A stretch of DNA of 64,000 nucleotides from NCBI RefSeq assembly GCF_024331145.1, contig NZ_JANDJO010000001.1, positions 124,001 to 188,000 on the forward strand. Reading direction: 5' to 3'. Source of the DNA: Shimia sp. CNT1-13L.2 (lineage in GTDB: Bacteria; Pseudomonadota; Alphaproteobacteria; Rhodobacterales; Rhodobacteraceae). Both the position numbers and the translations under genes were made by a program. Shown here one piece after another: positions 53,051 through 61,920 of the stretch (the stretch's first letter is position 1; each line of letters opens with the position of its first letter). Under the pieces are notes generated by a model, which saw only the letters and a program-made list of their open reading frames with translations, ran no database searches and had not been told where the DNA came from.

Positions 53051-54037
53051 TCACAGCATGGCCGGAACCACGAGATCCGGCGGACGGTGCCCATCATCGA
53101 AGGTCTTGATGTTGATGATCACCTTTTCGCCCATCTCGAGACGGCTCTCGATCGTGGCCGACCCCATGTGCGGCAAAAGGTGCACGTTGGGCATGGCAAT
53201 CAGATCCGGATTGGCCTCAACGCCGTGTTCATAGACATCCAGCGCAGCCCCCGCGATCTCGCCGCTTTTCAACTCGCGCACCAGCGCGTTCTCATCAACC
53301 ACCTCACCACGCGAGGTGTTGATCAGGTAAGCGCCCTCTTTCATCAGCTTCAGGCGTCGCGCGTTCATCAGGTGGAACGTCCCCGGCGTATGCGGGCAAT
53401 GAATGGTCAGCACATCCATCCGCGCGACCATCTGGTCAAGGCTCTCCCAGTAAGTCGCTTCAAGCTCCTGCTCGATCTCCGGACGCAGACGGCGCCGATT
53501 GTGATAATGCACCTGCATGCCAAAGGCCTTGGCGCGACGGGCAACCGCCTGACCAATGCGCCCCATGCCCAGAATACCCAGACGACGGCCACCAATCCGG
53601 CCACCCAGCATCGCATTCGGCGCCCAGCCATGCCAGTCGCCAGAGGCCATCATCCGCAGGCCTTCCGGGATGCGACGAGTCACACCAACGATCATCGCCA
53701 TGGTCATGTCGGCCGTGTCGTCAGCCGCGACACCCGGAGTGTTGGAGACAAGAACGCCGCGCTGGCGCGCAGTCTCGACATCAATGTGGTCAACACCGGC
53801 CCCATAGTTCGCGATCAGCTTCAGACGGTCGCCCGCAGCGGCAATCATGTTGGCGTCGATATTGTCGGTCAGTGTGGGAACAAGAACATCGGCGTCGCGC
53901 ATCGCGTCCACCAGTTCGCCCCGAGACATGGGAGCGTCGTCATCGCGCAGCCGTACATCGAAAAGCTCGGAAAGCCGGGTTTCGACAGCGTCCGGCAAGC
54001 GTCGCGTAACAACAACACTCAGACGTTCCTTTGGCAT
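53051..54037 (-). CDS. D-2-hydroxyacid dehydrogenase (glycerate dehydrogenase/glyoxylate reductase type)
   Basis: A 328-residue NAD-dependent enzyme. It has the N-terminal catalytic half, the Rossmann motif LGILGMGRIGQAVARRAKAFG, LINTSRGEVVDENALV and the catalytic His in LLPHMGSATIESR. This resembles GyaR/GhrB-type enzymes acting on glyoxylate or hydroxypyruvate, and is distinct from the GhrA-type enzyme at 9714-10643. Exact substrate not determined. A terminator closes it before ggt. Confidence 0.87.
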   Translation of the reverse strand: MPKERLSVVVTRRLPDAVETRLSELFDVRLRDDDAPMSRGELVDAMRDADVLVPTLTDNIDANMIAAAGDRLKLIANYGAGVDHIDVETARQRGVLVSNTPGVAADDTADMTMAMIVGVTRRIPEGLRMMASGDWHGWAPNAMLGGRIGGRRLGILGMGRIGQAVARRAKAFGMQVHYHNRRRLRPEIEQELEATYWESLDQMVARMDVLTIHCPHTPGTFHLMNARRLKLMKEGAYLINTSRGEVVDENALVRELKSGEIAGAALDVYEHGVEANPDLIAMPNVHLLPHMGSATIESRLEMGEKVIINIKTFDDGHRPPDLVVPAML

Positions 54038-54145
54038 ACGGACCTCCCAATCCTTTCCAAATCATCCAGTTGATGACACACTGCCTCACACGTCGACGGG
54101 GCACAAGAACCTGCGGCGGAATAAACGGCAGAAAACACACAAGAC

Positions 54146-54658
54146 ATGGCGGACAGAATGACACAGCGGCTCGGCTTGACCCTTTTGGCAGGCATAGTGT
54201 TGTTTTCGAACGGACTTCTCGCTGAGGAAGTTCGCGGTCCGGTCACGAACCTGCCTTTGCCGCGCTATGTTTCGCTGAAAGCCAGCAAGGCCAATGTCCG
54301 TCGCGGCCCCTCCCTGACCCACCGCATAGACTGGGTTTTCACCCGTCGGTCCATGCCGCTCCAGATCACCGCCGAATACGGCCACTGGCGTCGCGTTCAG
54401 GATATCGAGGGCGCAGGGGGCTGGGTGCACTACTCGCTGTTGTCCGGCGTCCGCACGGTGATCGTCGAACAGGACATGCTGCCCCTGACCCAACGCCCCG
54501 ACCCCCAGTCGCCTGAAACCGCGCTGCTGGAAATGGGCGTCGTCGCCCGCCTTGGCGAATGCCTCAAGGAATGGTGCAAGCTCACCTCGGGCGGCTACAA
54601 GGGCTGGGCCCCCAAGACCGCGCTTTGGGGCGTGTTCGACAACGAATTGCGCGAATGA
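54146..54658 (+). CDS. Secreted bacterial SH3-domain protein
   Basis: A 170-residue protein with a signal peptide (about residues 1-26) and two SH3-like modules: SKANVRRGPSLTHRIDWVF and PQSPETALLEMGVVARLGECLKEWCKLTSGGYKGWAPK. COG3807-type proteins of this kind are periplasmic and may bind cell wall. ATG 54146 is used; ATG 54158 gives an equally plausible shorter start. Two cysteines near the C-terminus (ECLKEWC) could form a disulfide. Confidence 0.8.
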   Translation: MADRMTQRLGLTLLAGIVLFSNGLLAEEVRGPVTNLPLPRYVSLKASKANVRRGPSLTHRIDWVFTRRSMPLQITAEYGHWRRVQDIEGAGGWVHYSLLSGVRTVIVEQDMLPLTQRPDPQSPETALLEMGVVARLGECLKEWCKLTSGGYKGWAPKTALWGVFDNELRE

Positions 54659-54673
54659 CCCCGGAACGTAGAA

Positions 54674-54699
54674 AAGCCCGCCGGGGAACGACGGGCCTT
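54674..54699. terminator. Hairpin between SH3 gene and rpe
   Basis: AAGCCCG and CGGGCCTT pair imperfectly around a 10-12-base loop in the gap between the convergent SH3 and rpe genes. Weak candidate only. Confidence 0.35.
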
Positions 54700-54728
54700 C
54701 ACAAGAGATAGATCGACAGGAAACGCTG

Positions 54729-55418
54729 TTACTGTGCCGCCTGCGCTGCGGCGCGGATGGCCCGGATGTTCTCGCCGTAGACATCCGCCTTCTCCACGCT
54801 GCCACCCTTGAACACGGCTGACCCGGCCACAAGCACATCAGCCCCGGCAGCGGCAACCAGAGGTGCGGTCTCTGTCGTGACACCTCCGTCAATCTGGATA
54901 TGGATCGGACGGTCGCCGATCATCTCACGACAGCGACGGGTCTTTTCGACACCCGAATGGATGAATTTCTGACCGCCAAAGCCCGGGTTCACCGTCATGA
55001 TCAGCACCATGTCGACAAGGTCCATCACGTGTTCGATGCTCTCAAGCGGCGTGCCGGGGTTCAGCGACACCCCCGCCTTGACGCCCTGCGCCTTGATCGC
55101 CTGAAGCGTGCGGTGAATATGCGGGCCGGCTTCGACATGAGCAGTGATCATGTCCGCACCTGCCTCGGCATAGGCCTCGATATAGGGATCAACGGGCGCA
55201 ATCATCAGATGCACGTCCATGAAGGTCTTCACATGCGGACGGAACGCTTTCACCGCCGGCGGACCAAAGGTCAGGTTCGGCACAAAGTGGCCATCCATCA
55301 CATCCACATGCACCCAGTCCGCACCCTGCGCCTCGATGGCTTGGATCTCCTGTCCGAAGTTGGCGAAATCCGCCGACAGGATAGATGGTGCGATTTTGAT
55401 GGAACGGTCGAAAGTCAT
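54729..55418 (-). CDS. rpe: Ribulose-phosphate 3-epimerase
   Basis: Rpe interconverts ribulose-5-phosphate and xylulose-5-phosphate in the pentose-phosphate and Calvin pathways. The 229-residue TIM-barrel protein shows [32 protein letters not shown] (metal His/Asp), [12 protein letters not shown] and IQIDGGV, with VAGSAVFKG for phosphate binding. Length is standard. A single gene on the minus strand. Confidence 0.96.
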   Translation of the reverse strand: MTFDRSIKIAPSILSADFANFGQEIQAIEAQGADWVHVDVMDGHFVPNLTFGPPAVKAFRPHVKTFMDVHLMIAPVDPYIEAYAEAGADMITAHVEAGPHIHRTLQAIKAQGVKAGVSLNPGTPLESIEHVMDLVDMVLIMTVNPGFGGQKFIHSGVEKTRRCREMIGDRPIHIQIDGGVTTETAPLVAAAGADVLVAGSAVFKGGSVEKADVYGENIRAIRAAAQAAQ

Positions 55419-55843
55419 GTGAGGCCCCCAGCGCCCGACAGGCGAAAACGATTCGATTTGAGCGGGAAAATGGAGTTTGGCGGCAGAAAGTGCAATCCGG
55501 TCTTCACATCAGCCATGCCGCAACGCAGCAATATTCCTGCCTGTTTTTTCACCAAACCTACAAAACGGCCATCAAAATCAAGCAAAAATCCGCCCAAAAC
55601 GGCAAAAACAGCTCATCCCGTTTCAATTCTGTCATGCTGCACATGCAAAATAAACCAAACCAAGGAGGTCGCCATTCATCCTTTGGCGCAGATATCACGC
55701 GCGGTCCCCGCTTTGCCTGCTTGCCCCCGGCAGCGCTCGAGCGGGGTTTCTCCCATGACTTCTTTGACCAAAGAACTCCGTTTTCTTTGCCACCGCTGTC
55801 GCAAACGCATCCCCCAATTGGCACCCTGCCAAGGAGAGCCTAG
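55419..55843. other. 425-base intergenic region upstream of rpe and the small-peptide gene
   Basis: A divergent gap between rpe (minus) and the 54-residue peptide gene (plus). AAGGAGG is seen near 55663, but no ATG/GTG/TTG follows at a proper distance. A 30-codon frame (ATG 55755 to TGA 55847) lacks a ribosome-binding site and looks fortuitous. The stretch 55540-55660 is AT-richer than the surroundings and may hold promoters; no clear repeat or RNA was seen. Confidence 0.5.
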
Positions 55844-56008
55844 ATGAAACCGCTTGCCCTGTTCCCTGCCGTGCTGCTGGCCACACCCGCCGCCGCAGAT
55901 GCCTTCGTGATTCACTCGACGGGTCCAGACGCTCCGGCCTGGCTCCCCTATCTGGTTGGCGGCCTGGTGGTGGCCTCCGTCGCGCGACTGGCCTGGGTGC
56001 GCCGGTGA
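55844..56008 (+). CDS. Small secreted or membrane peptide (54 residues)
   Basis: An ORF with AAGGAG eight bases before its ATG. The product has a signal-peptide-like N-terminus (MKPLALFPAVLLATPAAADA), a short middle (FVIHSTGPDAPAWLPY), a hydrophobic stretch LVGGLVVASVARLAW and ends VRR. The signal plus C-terminal hydrophobic/Arg-Arg layout is like a small membrane protein or sorting-signal substrate. It precedes the Lys/Ala/Pro-rich protein by 77 bases. Function unknown. Confidence 0.55.
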   Translation: MKPLALFPAVLLATPAAADAFVIHSTGPDAPAWLPYLVGGLVVASVARLAWVRR

Positions 56009-56085
56009 CTTTTTTCAAAACTTCGCGTGGACCAACCCACTCTCCCGGATCTTTGCCCGGTCCGTCCAATGACTGGAGACCAACT

Positions 56086-56760
56086 ATGACGAACTTTCTC
56101 ACCTCTCAATACACCGGTGCCATGAACAACATGTTCGTGGTCGCAAATCTGATGGAGCGCCAGATGCGGTTCTCCTATGCCGTGGGCCGCGCAATGCTCG
56201 AGGCGCACCCGCTTCTGATCACCCGCGAAGCGCTAAAAGACATCGAATCCACTCCGGCGGCACCGGTCGCAAAGCCGGCCGCCAGGCCCAAGACCACGGT
56301 CAGAAAGACGGCCCCGAAACCCTCCCCCGCCGCGGAACCCGCTCCGGCACCAAAAGCCAAACCGGCGGCCAAGGCCGCACCTGCGCCGCAAAAACCGGTC
56401 GCAAAGCCGAAAGCCCCGGCCAAGGCCAAAGCCGCCCCTGCAAAACCCGCCCCCACCGCCAAGGAAACGCCAGCTCCCAAGGCACCGGTTGCAAAAAAAG
56501 CGGAACCGGCACCGGCAAAGGCTCCGTCCAAAGAGGCAACTCCAAAACCCGCGCCCAAAACACAACCTGTCGAAGCCAAGGCATCTGCCGCGCCCAAGGC
56601 AAAGCCCGTCGAAACCAAGGCGGCAACTGCCTCCAAGGCGACGACAAAAAAGACAGCCGAGACAATGCCCCCCGAAACTCCGCAACCCGCCCGCAAGCGG
56701 ACCCGCGCGCCCTCGAAACCGCCGGCGATGCCAAAGCCGACCAGCGCGACCAAGAAATAA
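56086..56760 (+). CDS. Lys/Ala/Pro-rich protein with histone-H1-like tail
   Basis: A 224-residue protein. The first 55 residues are a compact helical, phasin-like or nucleoid-type domain (MTNFLTSQYTGAMNNMFVVANLMERQM...). The rest is low-complexity Ala/Pro/Lys (AAPAPKAKPAAK, KAPVAKKAEPAPAK), strongly basic, like histone H1 tails or Pseudomonas AlgP. DNA or polyphosphate/PHA-granule association is possible but not shown. GGAG precedes ATG 56086; the upstream frame extension is ignored. A strong terminator follows. Confidence 0.78.
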   Translation: MTNFLTSQYTGAMNNMFVVANLMERQMRFSYAVGRAMLEAHPLLITREALKDIESTPAAPVAKPAARPKTTVRKTAPKPSPAAEPAPAPKAKPAAKAAPAPQKPVAKPKAPAKAKAAPAKPAPTAKETPAPKAPVAKKAEPAPAKAPSKEATPKPAPKTQPVEAKASAAPKAKPVETKAATASKATTKKTAETMPPETPQPARKRTRAPSKPPAMPKPTSATKK

Positions 56761-56787
56761 CCCTAACAGGCCACGCCAAAAGGCTAG

Positions 56788-56814
56788 ACGCCCGCGACAC
56801 TCGCGGGCGTTTTC
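56788..56814 (+). terminator. Intrinsic terminator after the Lys/Ala/Pro-rich gene
   Basis: ACGCCCGCGA / TCGCGGGCGT form a perfect 10-bp stem with a CAC loop, followed by TTTTCC. Clear Rho-independent terminator. Confidence 0.9.
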
Positions 56815-56964
56815 CGTTTCGGACTTTGGTTCACAATTTGCCCAGTGATTCAGCAACTTGCAGCAGGTGCAAGGCGGCCATGTCGAACTGTCACTGGTAA
56901 CGTCAACAAGTGTGACCTACCTTCAGCGCAAGGGAGGACCAACGTTAGAAATTCGAGGGTCCAA

Positions 56965-57189
56965 ATGGCACATATCTCAGTAAATGCTCCGGCACATAAC
57001 TCCATCCTGCGCGTTCTTGCTGCGCCCTTCGTTGCCGTTGGCAACTTTCTGATCGCAATTGGCGAAGCCAACTCGCGTGCCGAGAAAGCCAATCGCCTGC
57101 AGCAAATGAGCGATGCAGAACTGGCCGCACGCGGCATCAAGCGCGAAGACATCGTTCGTCACGTCTTCAAGGACATCTACTACGTCTGA
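56965..57189 (+). CDS. DUF1127 domain protein
   Basis: A 74-residue protein whose C-terminal part reads RLQQMSDAELAARGIKREDIVRHVF, the DUF1127 (YjiS-like) signature. The N-terminal part has a hydrophobic segment (ILRVLAAPFVAVGNFLIAIGEA). Small DUF1127 proteins affect RNA turnover or phosphate/carbon responses in some alphaproteobacteria; the role here is unknown. ATG 56965 is chosen for family length; the longer frame upstream is unsupported. Confidence 0.88.
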   Translation: MAHISVNAPAHNSILRVLAAPFVAVGNFLIAIGEANSRAEKANRLQQMSDAELAARGIKREDIVRHVFKDIYYV

Positions 57190-57245
57190 TCCCTACCCAG
57201 AAATACGGATACCCACCTTCCCCCCCGCGCGCTAACTTGCTGCGA

Positions 57246-57266
57246 GTGCCGACAAAAGATCGGCAC
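57246..57266. promoter_or_regulatory. Inverted repeat in the dctP leader
   Basis: GTGCCGA-N7-TCGGCAC is a perfect inverted repeat ending four bases before the GGAGG ribosome-binding site of dctP. It may be an operator for a local regulator or an mRNA stem that affects translation. Confidence 0.45.
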
Positions 57267-57281
57267 ACTGGGAGGAAAATT

Positions 57282-58298
57282 ATGAAACGATTTTTGGGTA
57301 AAGCCACCTTGGTGGCCTGTGCATTTGGTCTCGCGTCCGAAGCGGCCGCGACCGAATGGAACGTATCGGTCTGGGGCAAACGCCGCGCCTTTACCGAACA
57401 TGTGGAAAAACTCGCCGAACTGGTCTCGGCCAAGACCAACGGCGAGTTCACCATGAACATCAGCTACGGTGGCCTGTCGAAAAACCGCGAGAATCTCGAT
57501 GGCATCTCGATCGGTGCCTTCGAAATGGCCCAGTTCTGCGCCGGCTATCACCGCGACAAGAACCGCGTCATCACCGTTCTGGAACTGCCGTTCCTTGGCG
57601 TCTCCAACCTCGAAGAGGAAGTCGCCGTCTCGATGGCTGTCTACGGTCACCCTGCGGCTGCCGAAGAAATGGAACAGTGGAACGCCAAGCTGCTGATGAC
57701 CTCGCCCATGCCACAGTACAACCTGGTCGGCACCGGCGATCCGCGTGATACGCTGGCGGAATTCGACGGCATGCGCGTGCGCGCAACCGGCGGCCTTGGT
57801 AAAGCCTTCGAAGCCGTTGGCGGCGTGCCGACCTCGGTCACCGCGACCGAAGCCTACCAAGCAATGGAATCCGGCGTTGTTGATACCGTGGCCTTTGCCC
57901 AACACGCCCACCTCGCCTTTGGCACCATCAACCAGGCAGACTGGTGGACGGCAAACCTCAACCCCGGCACCGTGAACTGCCCGGTTGTTGTCAACATCGA
58001 CGCCTATGAGGCCCTCTCGGACTCCGAACGCGCCGCGCTCGACAGCTCGATCCCCGAAGCCCTCGACCACTATCTCGCCAACTACGGCACCCTGCTTGAA
58101 AAGTGGGATGGCGTTCTGGCCGAGAAAAACGTCCAGAAAGTCGAGATCTCCGATGATGTCATCGCCGAGTTCCGCGCCAAGGCTGCTGACCCGATCCGTG
58201 ATGCTTGGATTTCCGACATGGAAGCCCAGGGCCTGCCCGGTCAGGAGCTTTATGACCTCGTCGTGAAAACCCTGTCCGACCACCGCGCGGGCAACTGA
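57282..58298 (+). CDS. dctP: TRAP transporter substrate-binding protein (DctP type)
   Basis: A 338-residue periplasmic solute receptor. It has a signal peptide (MKRFLGKATLVACAFGLASEAAA) and the conserved DctP region NLDGISIGAFEMAQF and FDGMRVRATGG, where the Arg binds the ligand carboxylate. GGAGGAAA precedes ATG 57282. It heads a P-Q-M cluster of a sodium-driven TRAP importer for an organic acid. The exact ligand is not readable. Confidence 0.92.
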   Translation: MKRFLGKATLVACAFGLASEAAATEWNVSVWGKRRAFTEHVEKLAELVSAKTNGEFTMNISYGGLSKNRENLDGISIGAFEMAQFCAGYHRDKNRVITVLELPFLGVSNLEEEVAVSMAVYGHPAAAEEMEQWNAKLLMTSPMPQYNLVGTGDPRDTLAEFDGMRVRATGGLGKAFEAVGGVPTSVTATEAYQAMESGVVDTVAFAQHAHLAFGTINQADWWTANLNPGTVNCPVVVNIDAYEALSDSERAALDSSIPEALDHYLANYGTLLEKWDGVLAEKNVQKVEISDDVIAEFRAKAADPIRDAWISDMEAQGLPGQELYDLVVKTLSDHRAGN

Positions 58299-58312
58299 TC
58301 CAGCATGACTTC

Positions 58313-58340
58313 GACGGCCCCGGCGCTTGCCGGGGTCGTC
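58313..58340 (+). promoter_or_regulatory. Intercistronic stem-loop between dctP and dctQ
   Basis: CCCCGGC-GCTT-GCCGGGG, extended by GACG/CGTC, is a very stable hairpin 14 bases after dctP. Only a short T-rich stretch follows, so it is more likely to stabilise dctP mRNA or partly stop transcription, raising the receptor-to-permease ratio. Confidence 0.6.
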
Positions 58341-58368
58341 TGCATTTTGACGTAAAAAGGGGATGGAC

Positions 58369-59004
58369 ATGGCCGGTTCCTCCGCCGTGCTCGAAGACGG
58401 CAGCTTGCTCAGCCGTCTCGACAAGCAGCTTCTCAAGCTAGAACAGTTCTTTGCACTCCTGAGCGGCCTTGCCGTCTTCAGCTTGATGTTCCTTGCCGCC
58501 TATTCGGTCGGCGGACGCAAGTTCTTTGCTTCGCCACTGGCGGGCTACGTGGACTGGATCGAAGCCCTGATGCCCCTCATCGCCTTCATGGGCATCGCCT
58601 ATGTCCAGCGCGACGGCAGCCACATCCGCATGGATTTGGTGATCGGCCGCCTCAAGGGCCGCGCCCTCTGGGCCGCCGAACTGCTCTCGGTGACCCTGAT
58701 CCTCCTGCTGATCATCGCGCTTGTCATGGGCTCCTGGGCCCATTTCGACCGGTCGTTCGACTGCGCACGCCCCTTGTGTTCGCGCGACAGCTCCATCGAC
58801 ATCGGCCTGCCGATCTGGCCGTCCAAACTCATCGTCCCCGTGGCCTTCTCGGTCCTCTGCCTGCGCCTGATGATTCAGGTCTGGGGCTACGGCCGCGCAC
58901 TGGTCCTTGGCCTGCCGACCCCGGTTGCCGTGCCGCTTGTGCAAAGCATCGAGGAACAGGCCCGCGCCGAAGCCGACGCCCTGGGAGGCACCGACAATGG
59001 ATAA
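58369..59004 (+). CDS. dctQ: TRAP transporter small permease subunit (DctQ type)
   Basis: A 211-residue membrane protein with four hydrophobic segments and the DctQ feature VDWIEALMPLIAFMGIAYVQRDGSHIRMDL. It pairs with DctM. ATG 58369 has AAGGGG at good spacing; ATG 58363 is an alternative. It overlaps dctM by eight bases. Confidence 0.9.
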   Translation: MAGSSAVLEDGSLLSRLDKQLLKLEQFFALLSGLAVFSLMFLAAYSVGGRKFFASPLAGYVDWIEALMPLIAFMGIAYVQRDGSHIRMDLVIGRLKGRALWAAELLSVTLILLLIIALVMGSWAHFDRSFDCARPLCSRDSSIDIGLPIWPSKLIVPVAFSVLCLRLMIQVWGYGRALVLGLPTPVAVPLVQSIEEQARAEADALGGTDNG

Positions 59005-60424
59005 TATCACCATCGGCCTCTGGGTTACCGGCGGCATGCTTCTGCTTGTCGTTCTGGGGATGCGCGTCGCCTTTGCTGCCGCCTTGGCCGGCTTCATCGG
59101 CATTGTCTGGATCTTCTGGTCCAAGATGGGCTACGCGCCCGAGAAATTCCTCTACTGGAACGAACGCCGTGAAATCTGGGATGGCGCCCTCGGCAAATCC
59201 ATCCAGGTCGCAGGCTCTGTGCCTCACTCCAAGGTCTCAAGCCAGGCCCTAAGCCTGATCCCGACCTTCATTCTCATCGGCTACCTCGCCTATTACGCGA
59301 AGCTGACCACCGCCCTGTTCGAGGCGGCAAAACGCTGGATCGCCTGGGTGCCGGGCGGCCTTGCGGTATCAACCGTCTTTGCCACCGCAGGTTTCGCCGC
59401 CGTCTCGGGCGCCTCGGTGGCCACCGCCGCCGTCTTCGCGCGGATCGCCATCCCCGAGATGCTCAAGTCCGGCTACAACAAACAATTCGCCGCCGGCGTC
59501 GTTGCGGCAGGTGGCACGCTGGCCTCGCTGATCCCGCCGTCGGCCATCCTCGTGATCTACGCCATCATCGTCGAACAGGACGTGGGCAAACTCCTGCTCG
59601 CGGGCTTCATCCCCGGTGCCTTCTCGGCGCTGGTCTACGGGCTGATGATCGTCGGCATCGCGATGATCTTCAAAACCGTCGGTCCACCGGTCACAGGCTT
59701 CACATGGCGCGAACGGCTGGTCTCCCTGCCGCCCGCCCTGCCCATCGTGCTGGTGGTCGTGATCATCATCTTCTTTGTCTACAACCCCTTCGGCGATGCC
59801 TGGGGCACACCAACCGAAGGCGGTGCCGTCGGCGCCTTCATCGTCTTCCTGATGGCGCTCTACCGTGGCATGCGCTGGAAAGAGCTGAAGTCGGCCCTTC
59901 TGGAAACCGCGAAACTCACCGTGATGATCTTCACCATCATCTGGGGTGTCCTGATCTACGTGCGTTTCCTTGGCTTCGCCGACCTGCCCGGCGCCTTCTC
60001 CGACTGGATCACCAGCCTGACCATGTCGCCCTGGCTGATCCTCGTCTGCATCCTGCTGGCCTACGCGGTGCTCGGCATGTTCATGGACGCCATCGGCATG
60101 CTCTTGCTGACACTGCCCGTGGTCTACCCGGCGGTCATGGCCCTGAATGGCGGCGAAGCGGTGACCGCGGCAGAGTCGACCTTCGGCATGAGCGGGACCA
60201 TGTGCGCGATCTGGTTTGGTATCCTGGTGGTGAAGATGGCCGAATTCTGCCTGATCACGCCCCCCATCGGCCTCAACTGCTTTGTTGTTGCCGGGGTCCG
60301 CGATGATCTCAGCGTTCAGGATGTCTTCAAGGGCGTCACCCCCTTCTTCATCGCCGACGCCATCACCATCGCCCTTCTGGTCGCCTTCCCGTGGATCGTG
60401 CTCTGGCTGCCTTCCATGGCCTGA
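58997..60424 (+). CDS. dctM: TRAP transporter large permease subunit (DctM type)
   Basis: A 475-residue polytopic membrane protein that provides the sodium-coupled transport path. Conserved DctM segments: LSLIPTFILIGYLAYYA, GFAAVSGASVATAAVFARIAIPEM, GGTLASLIPPSAILVIYAI and TPPIGLNCFVVAGV. ATG 58997 overlaps the end of dctQ. A hairpin at 60433-60451 follows. Confidence 0.94.
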   Translation: MDNITIGLWVTGGMLLLVVLGMRVAFAAALAGFIGIVWIFWSKMGYAPEKFLYWNERREIWDGALGKSIQVAGSVPHSKVSSQALSLIPTFILIGYLAYYAKLTTALFEAAKRWIAWVPGGLAVSTVFATAGFAAVSGASVATAAVFARIAIPEMLKSGYNKQFAAGVVAAGGTLASLIPPSAILVIYAIIVEQDVGKLLLAGFIPGAFSALVYGLMIVGIAMIFKTVGPPVTGFTWRERLVSLPPALPIVLVVVIIIFFVYNPFGDAWGTPTEGGAVGAFIVFLMALYRGMRWKELKSALLETAKLTVMIFTIIWGVLIYVRFLGFADLPGAFSDWITSLTMSPWLILVCILLAYAVLGMFMDAIGMLLLTLPVVYPAVMALNGGEAVTAAESTFGMSGTMCAIWFGILVVKMAEFCLITPPIGLNCFVVAGVRDDLSVQDVFKGVTPFFIADAITIALLVAFPWIVLWLPSMA

Positions 60425-60432
60425 CCCTGATG

Positions 60433-60451
60433 GGGGCGGCACGCCCGCCCC
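60433..60451 (+). terminator. Hairpin after dctM
   Basis: GGGGCGG / CCGCCCC form a 7-bp stem with a 5-base loop, nine bases after the stop, followed by TTC only. Weak terminator for the TRAP operon. Confidence 0.5.
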
Positions 60452-60547
60452 TTCAATGCACCGCAAATACTCCCGCCGGAGGCATCCACACCTTCAACAA
60501 GCGCCCCAATTGCGTTATGAGCGCGCAATCACAGCCACGGGGCCACT

Positions 60548-61222
60548 ATGATCGAAGTCCAGAACGTCACGCTTTCTTACGGAGACCGCAGGGTCCTGCA
60601 TGACATATCGCTGAGCTTAAGCGAACGGCGCATTGCGATCATCGGGGCCAACGGCTCGGGCAAATCTTCTTTTGCGCGGCTTCTGAATGGCCTCGTGCTG
60701 CCCACCTCGGGCGATGTGCTGATCGACGGCCAGAACACCCGCACCCACGGCAAGGACATCCGCCAGAAAGTCGGCTTCGTGTTTCAGAACCCCGACAACC
60801 AGATCGTCTTCCCCGTGGTCGAGGAAGACCTCGCCTTTGGCATGAAGAACCTCGGCTTTTCCAAGGAAGACATCGCCCGCAAGACGGATGAAATCCTCGC
60901 GCGCTATGACATGTCCGACCTGCGCGAACACCCCGCGCACCTTTTGTCCGGTGGCCAGAAACAGCTTCTGGCGATCTCCGGCGTCCTCGTGATGGAGCCC
61001 GCCTATGTGGTGATGGACGAACCCACCACCCTGCTTGACCTGCGCAACAAGCGGCGTGTCGCGCGGGCGGTGGACGCGATTGACCAGACCGTCATCTTCG
61101 TCAGCCACGATCTCGACCTGCTGCATGATTTCGACCGGGTGGTTGTCTTCGACGAAGGCCGCGTGATCGCCGATGACACGCCCGACAAAGCCATCCCGCT
61201 CTACGTGGACCGGATGTCCTGA
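60548..61222 (+). CDS. bioM: Biotin ECF transporter ATPase
   Basis: ATPase of the biotin energy-coupling-factor importer. The 224-residue protein has Walker [10 protein letters not shown], the CbiO-type segment [23 protein letters not shown], signature [12 protein letters not shown] and Walker [10 protein letters not shown]. It overlaps bioN by one base. No BioR-type box (TTAT-N2-ATAA) was found upstream by eye. Confidence 0.92.
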   Translation: MIEVQNVTLSYGDRRVLHDISLSLSERRIAIIGANGSGKSSFARLLNGLVLPTSGDVLIDGQNTRTHGKDIRQKVGFVFQNPDNQIVFPVVEEDLAFGMKNLGFSKEDIARKTDEILARYDMSDLREHPAHLLSGGQKQLLAISGVLVMEPAYVVMDEPTTLLDLRNKRRVARAVDAIDQTVIFVSHDLDLLHDFDRVVVFDEGRVIADDTPDKAIPLYVDRMS

Positions 61223-61818
61223 TGCTTGATCTCTATTCGCCCGGCACATCCCTGCTGCACCGTATGCGGCCCGCACCCAAGATGCTGGCGCTGATGATCG
61301 GCGCGACGCTTCTGTTCCTGAACGAAAGCCTGCCGCTCACGGTGGCCGCAACCGTCCTTGTGCTTGCGCTCTATTTCGTGGCCGGCCTGACCCTCAGACA
61401 GGCATGGAACCAGATCCGCCCGCTCCTGTGGATCTTCGCCCTGTTCTTTGCCCTGCAATGGTATTTCTCCGGTCTAATCCTCGCCGCCTATGTCGTGCTG
61501 CGCCTCGCTGCACTGATCCTGCTGGCAAGCCTTGTGACCCTGACCACCCGATCAAGCGATATGATCGACACCATGACCAGCGGCCTGCGCTTCCTCAAAC
61601 CCCTTGGCGTGAACCCCGCCAAGGTGGGGCTTGCGATTTCCCTTGCCCTGCGGTTCATCCCCGTCCTGGCCCAGATCACGCAGGATGTCCGCGAGGCACA
61701 AAAGGCGCGCGGCCTCGAACGCTCGGTGATTGCCGTCGCCATGCCCGTCGCCATCCGCACGATCAAGATGGCGGACGATATTTCTGATGCGATCGAATCC
61801 CGAGGATATCGTCCCTAA
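61222..61818 (+). CDS. bioN: Biotin ECF transporter transmembrane (T) subunit
   Basis: A 198-residue membrane protein that couples ATP hydrolysis by BioM to the substrate subunit. It carries the two Ala/Ser-Arg-Gly motifs of T components (AQKARGLERS and ESRGYRP) near the C-terminus and about five hydrophobic segments. Directly coupled to bioM. Confidence 0.9.
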   Translation: MLDLYSPGTSLLHRMRPAPKMLALMIGATLLFLNESLPLTVAATVLVLALYFVAGLTLRQAWNQIRPLLWIFALFFALQWYFSGLILAAYVVLRLAALILLASLVTLTTRSSDMIDTMTSGLRFLKPLGVNPAKVGLAISLALRFIPVLAQITQDVREAQKARGLERSVIAVAMPVAIRTIKMADDISDAIESRGYRP

Positions 61819-61920
61819 AATCCGCTGCGCTGCGGCAAGACCCCTTGTCGGGCTGTCCCCCGTTTTCCTAGGACCCGCGCCAACCCTCGGGTCACCACTC
61901 ACGAACGAAGGAATACGATT

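Noticed and set aside
55755-55847. 30-codon ORF overlapping the start of the 54-residue peptide
   Set aside because: No ribosome-binding site; the TGA/ATG overlap alone is not enough evidence for translation.
60470-60547. BioR operator upstream of bioMNY
   Set aside because: No TTAT-N2-ATAA palindrome was found; GTTATGAGCGCGC is a poor match.
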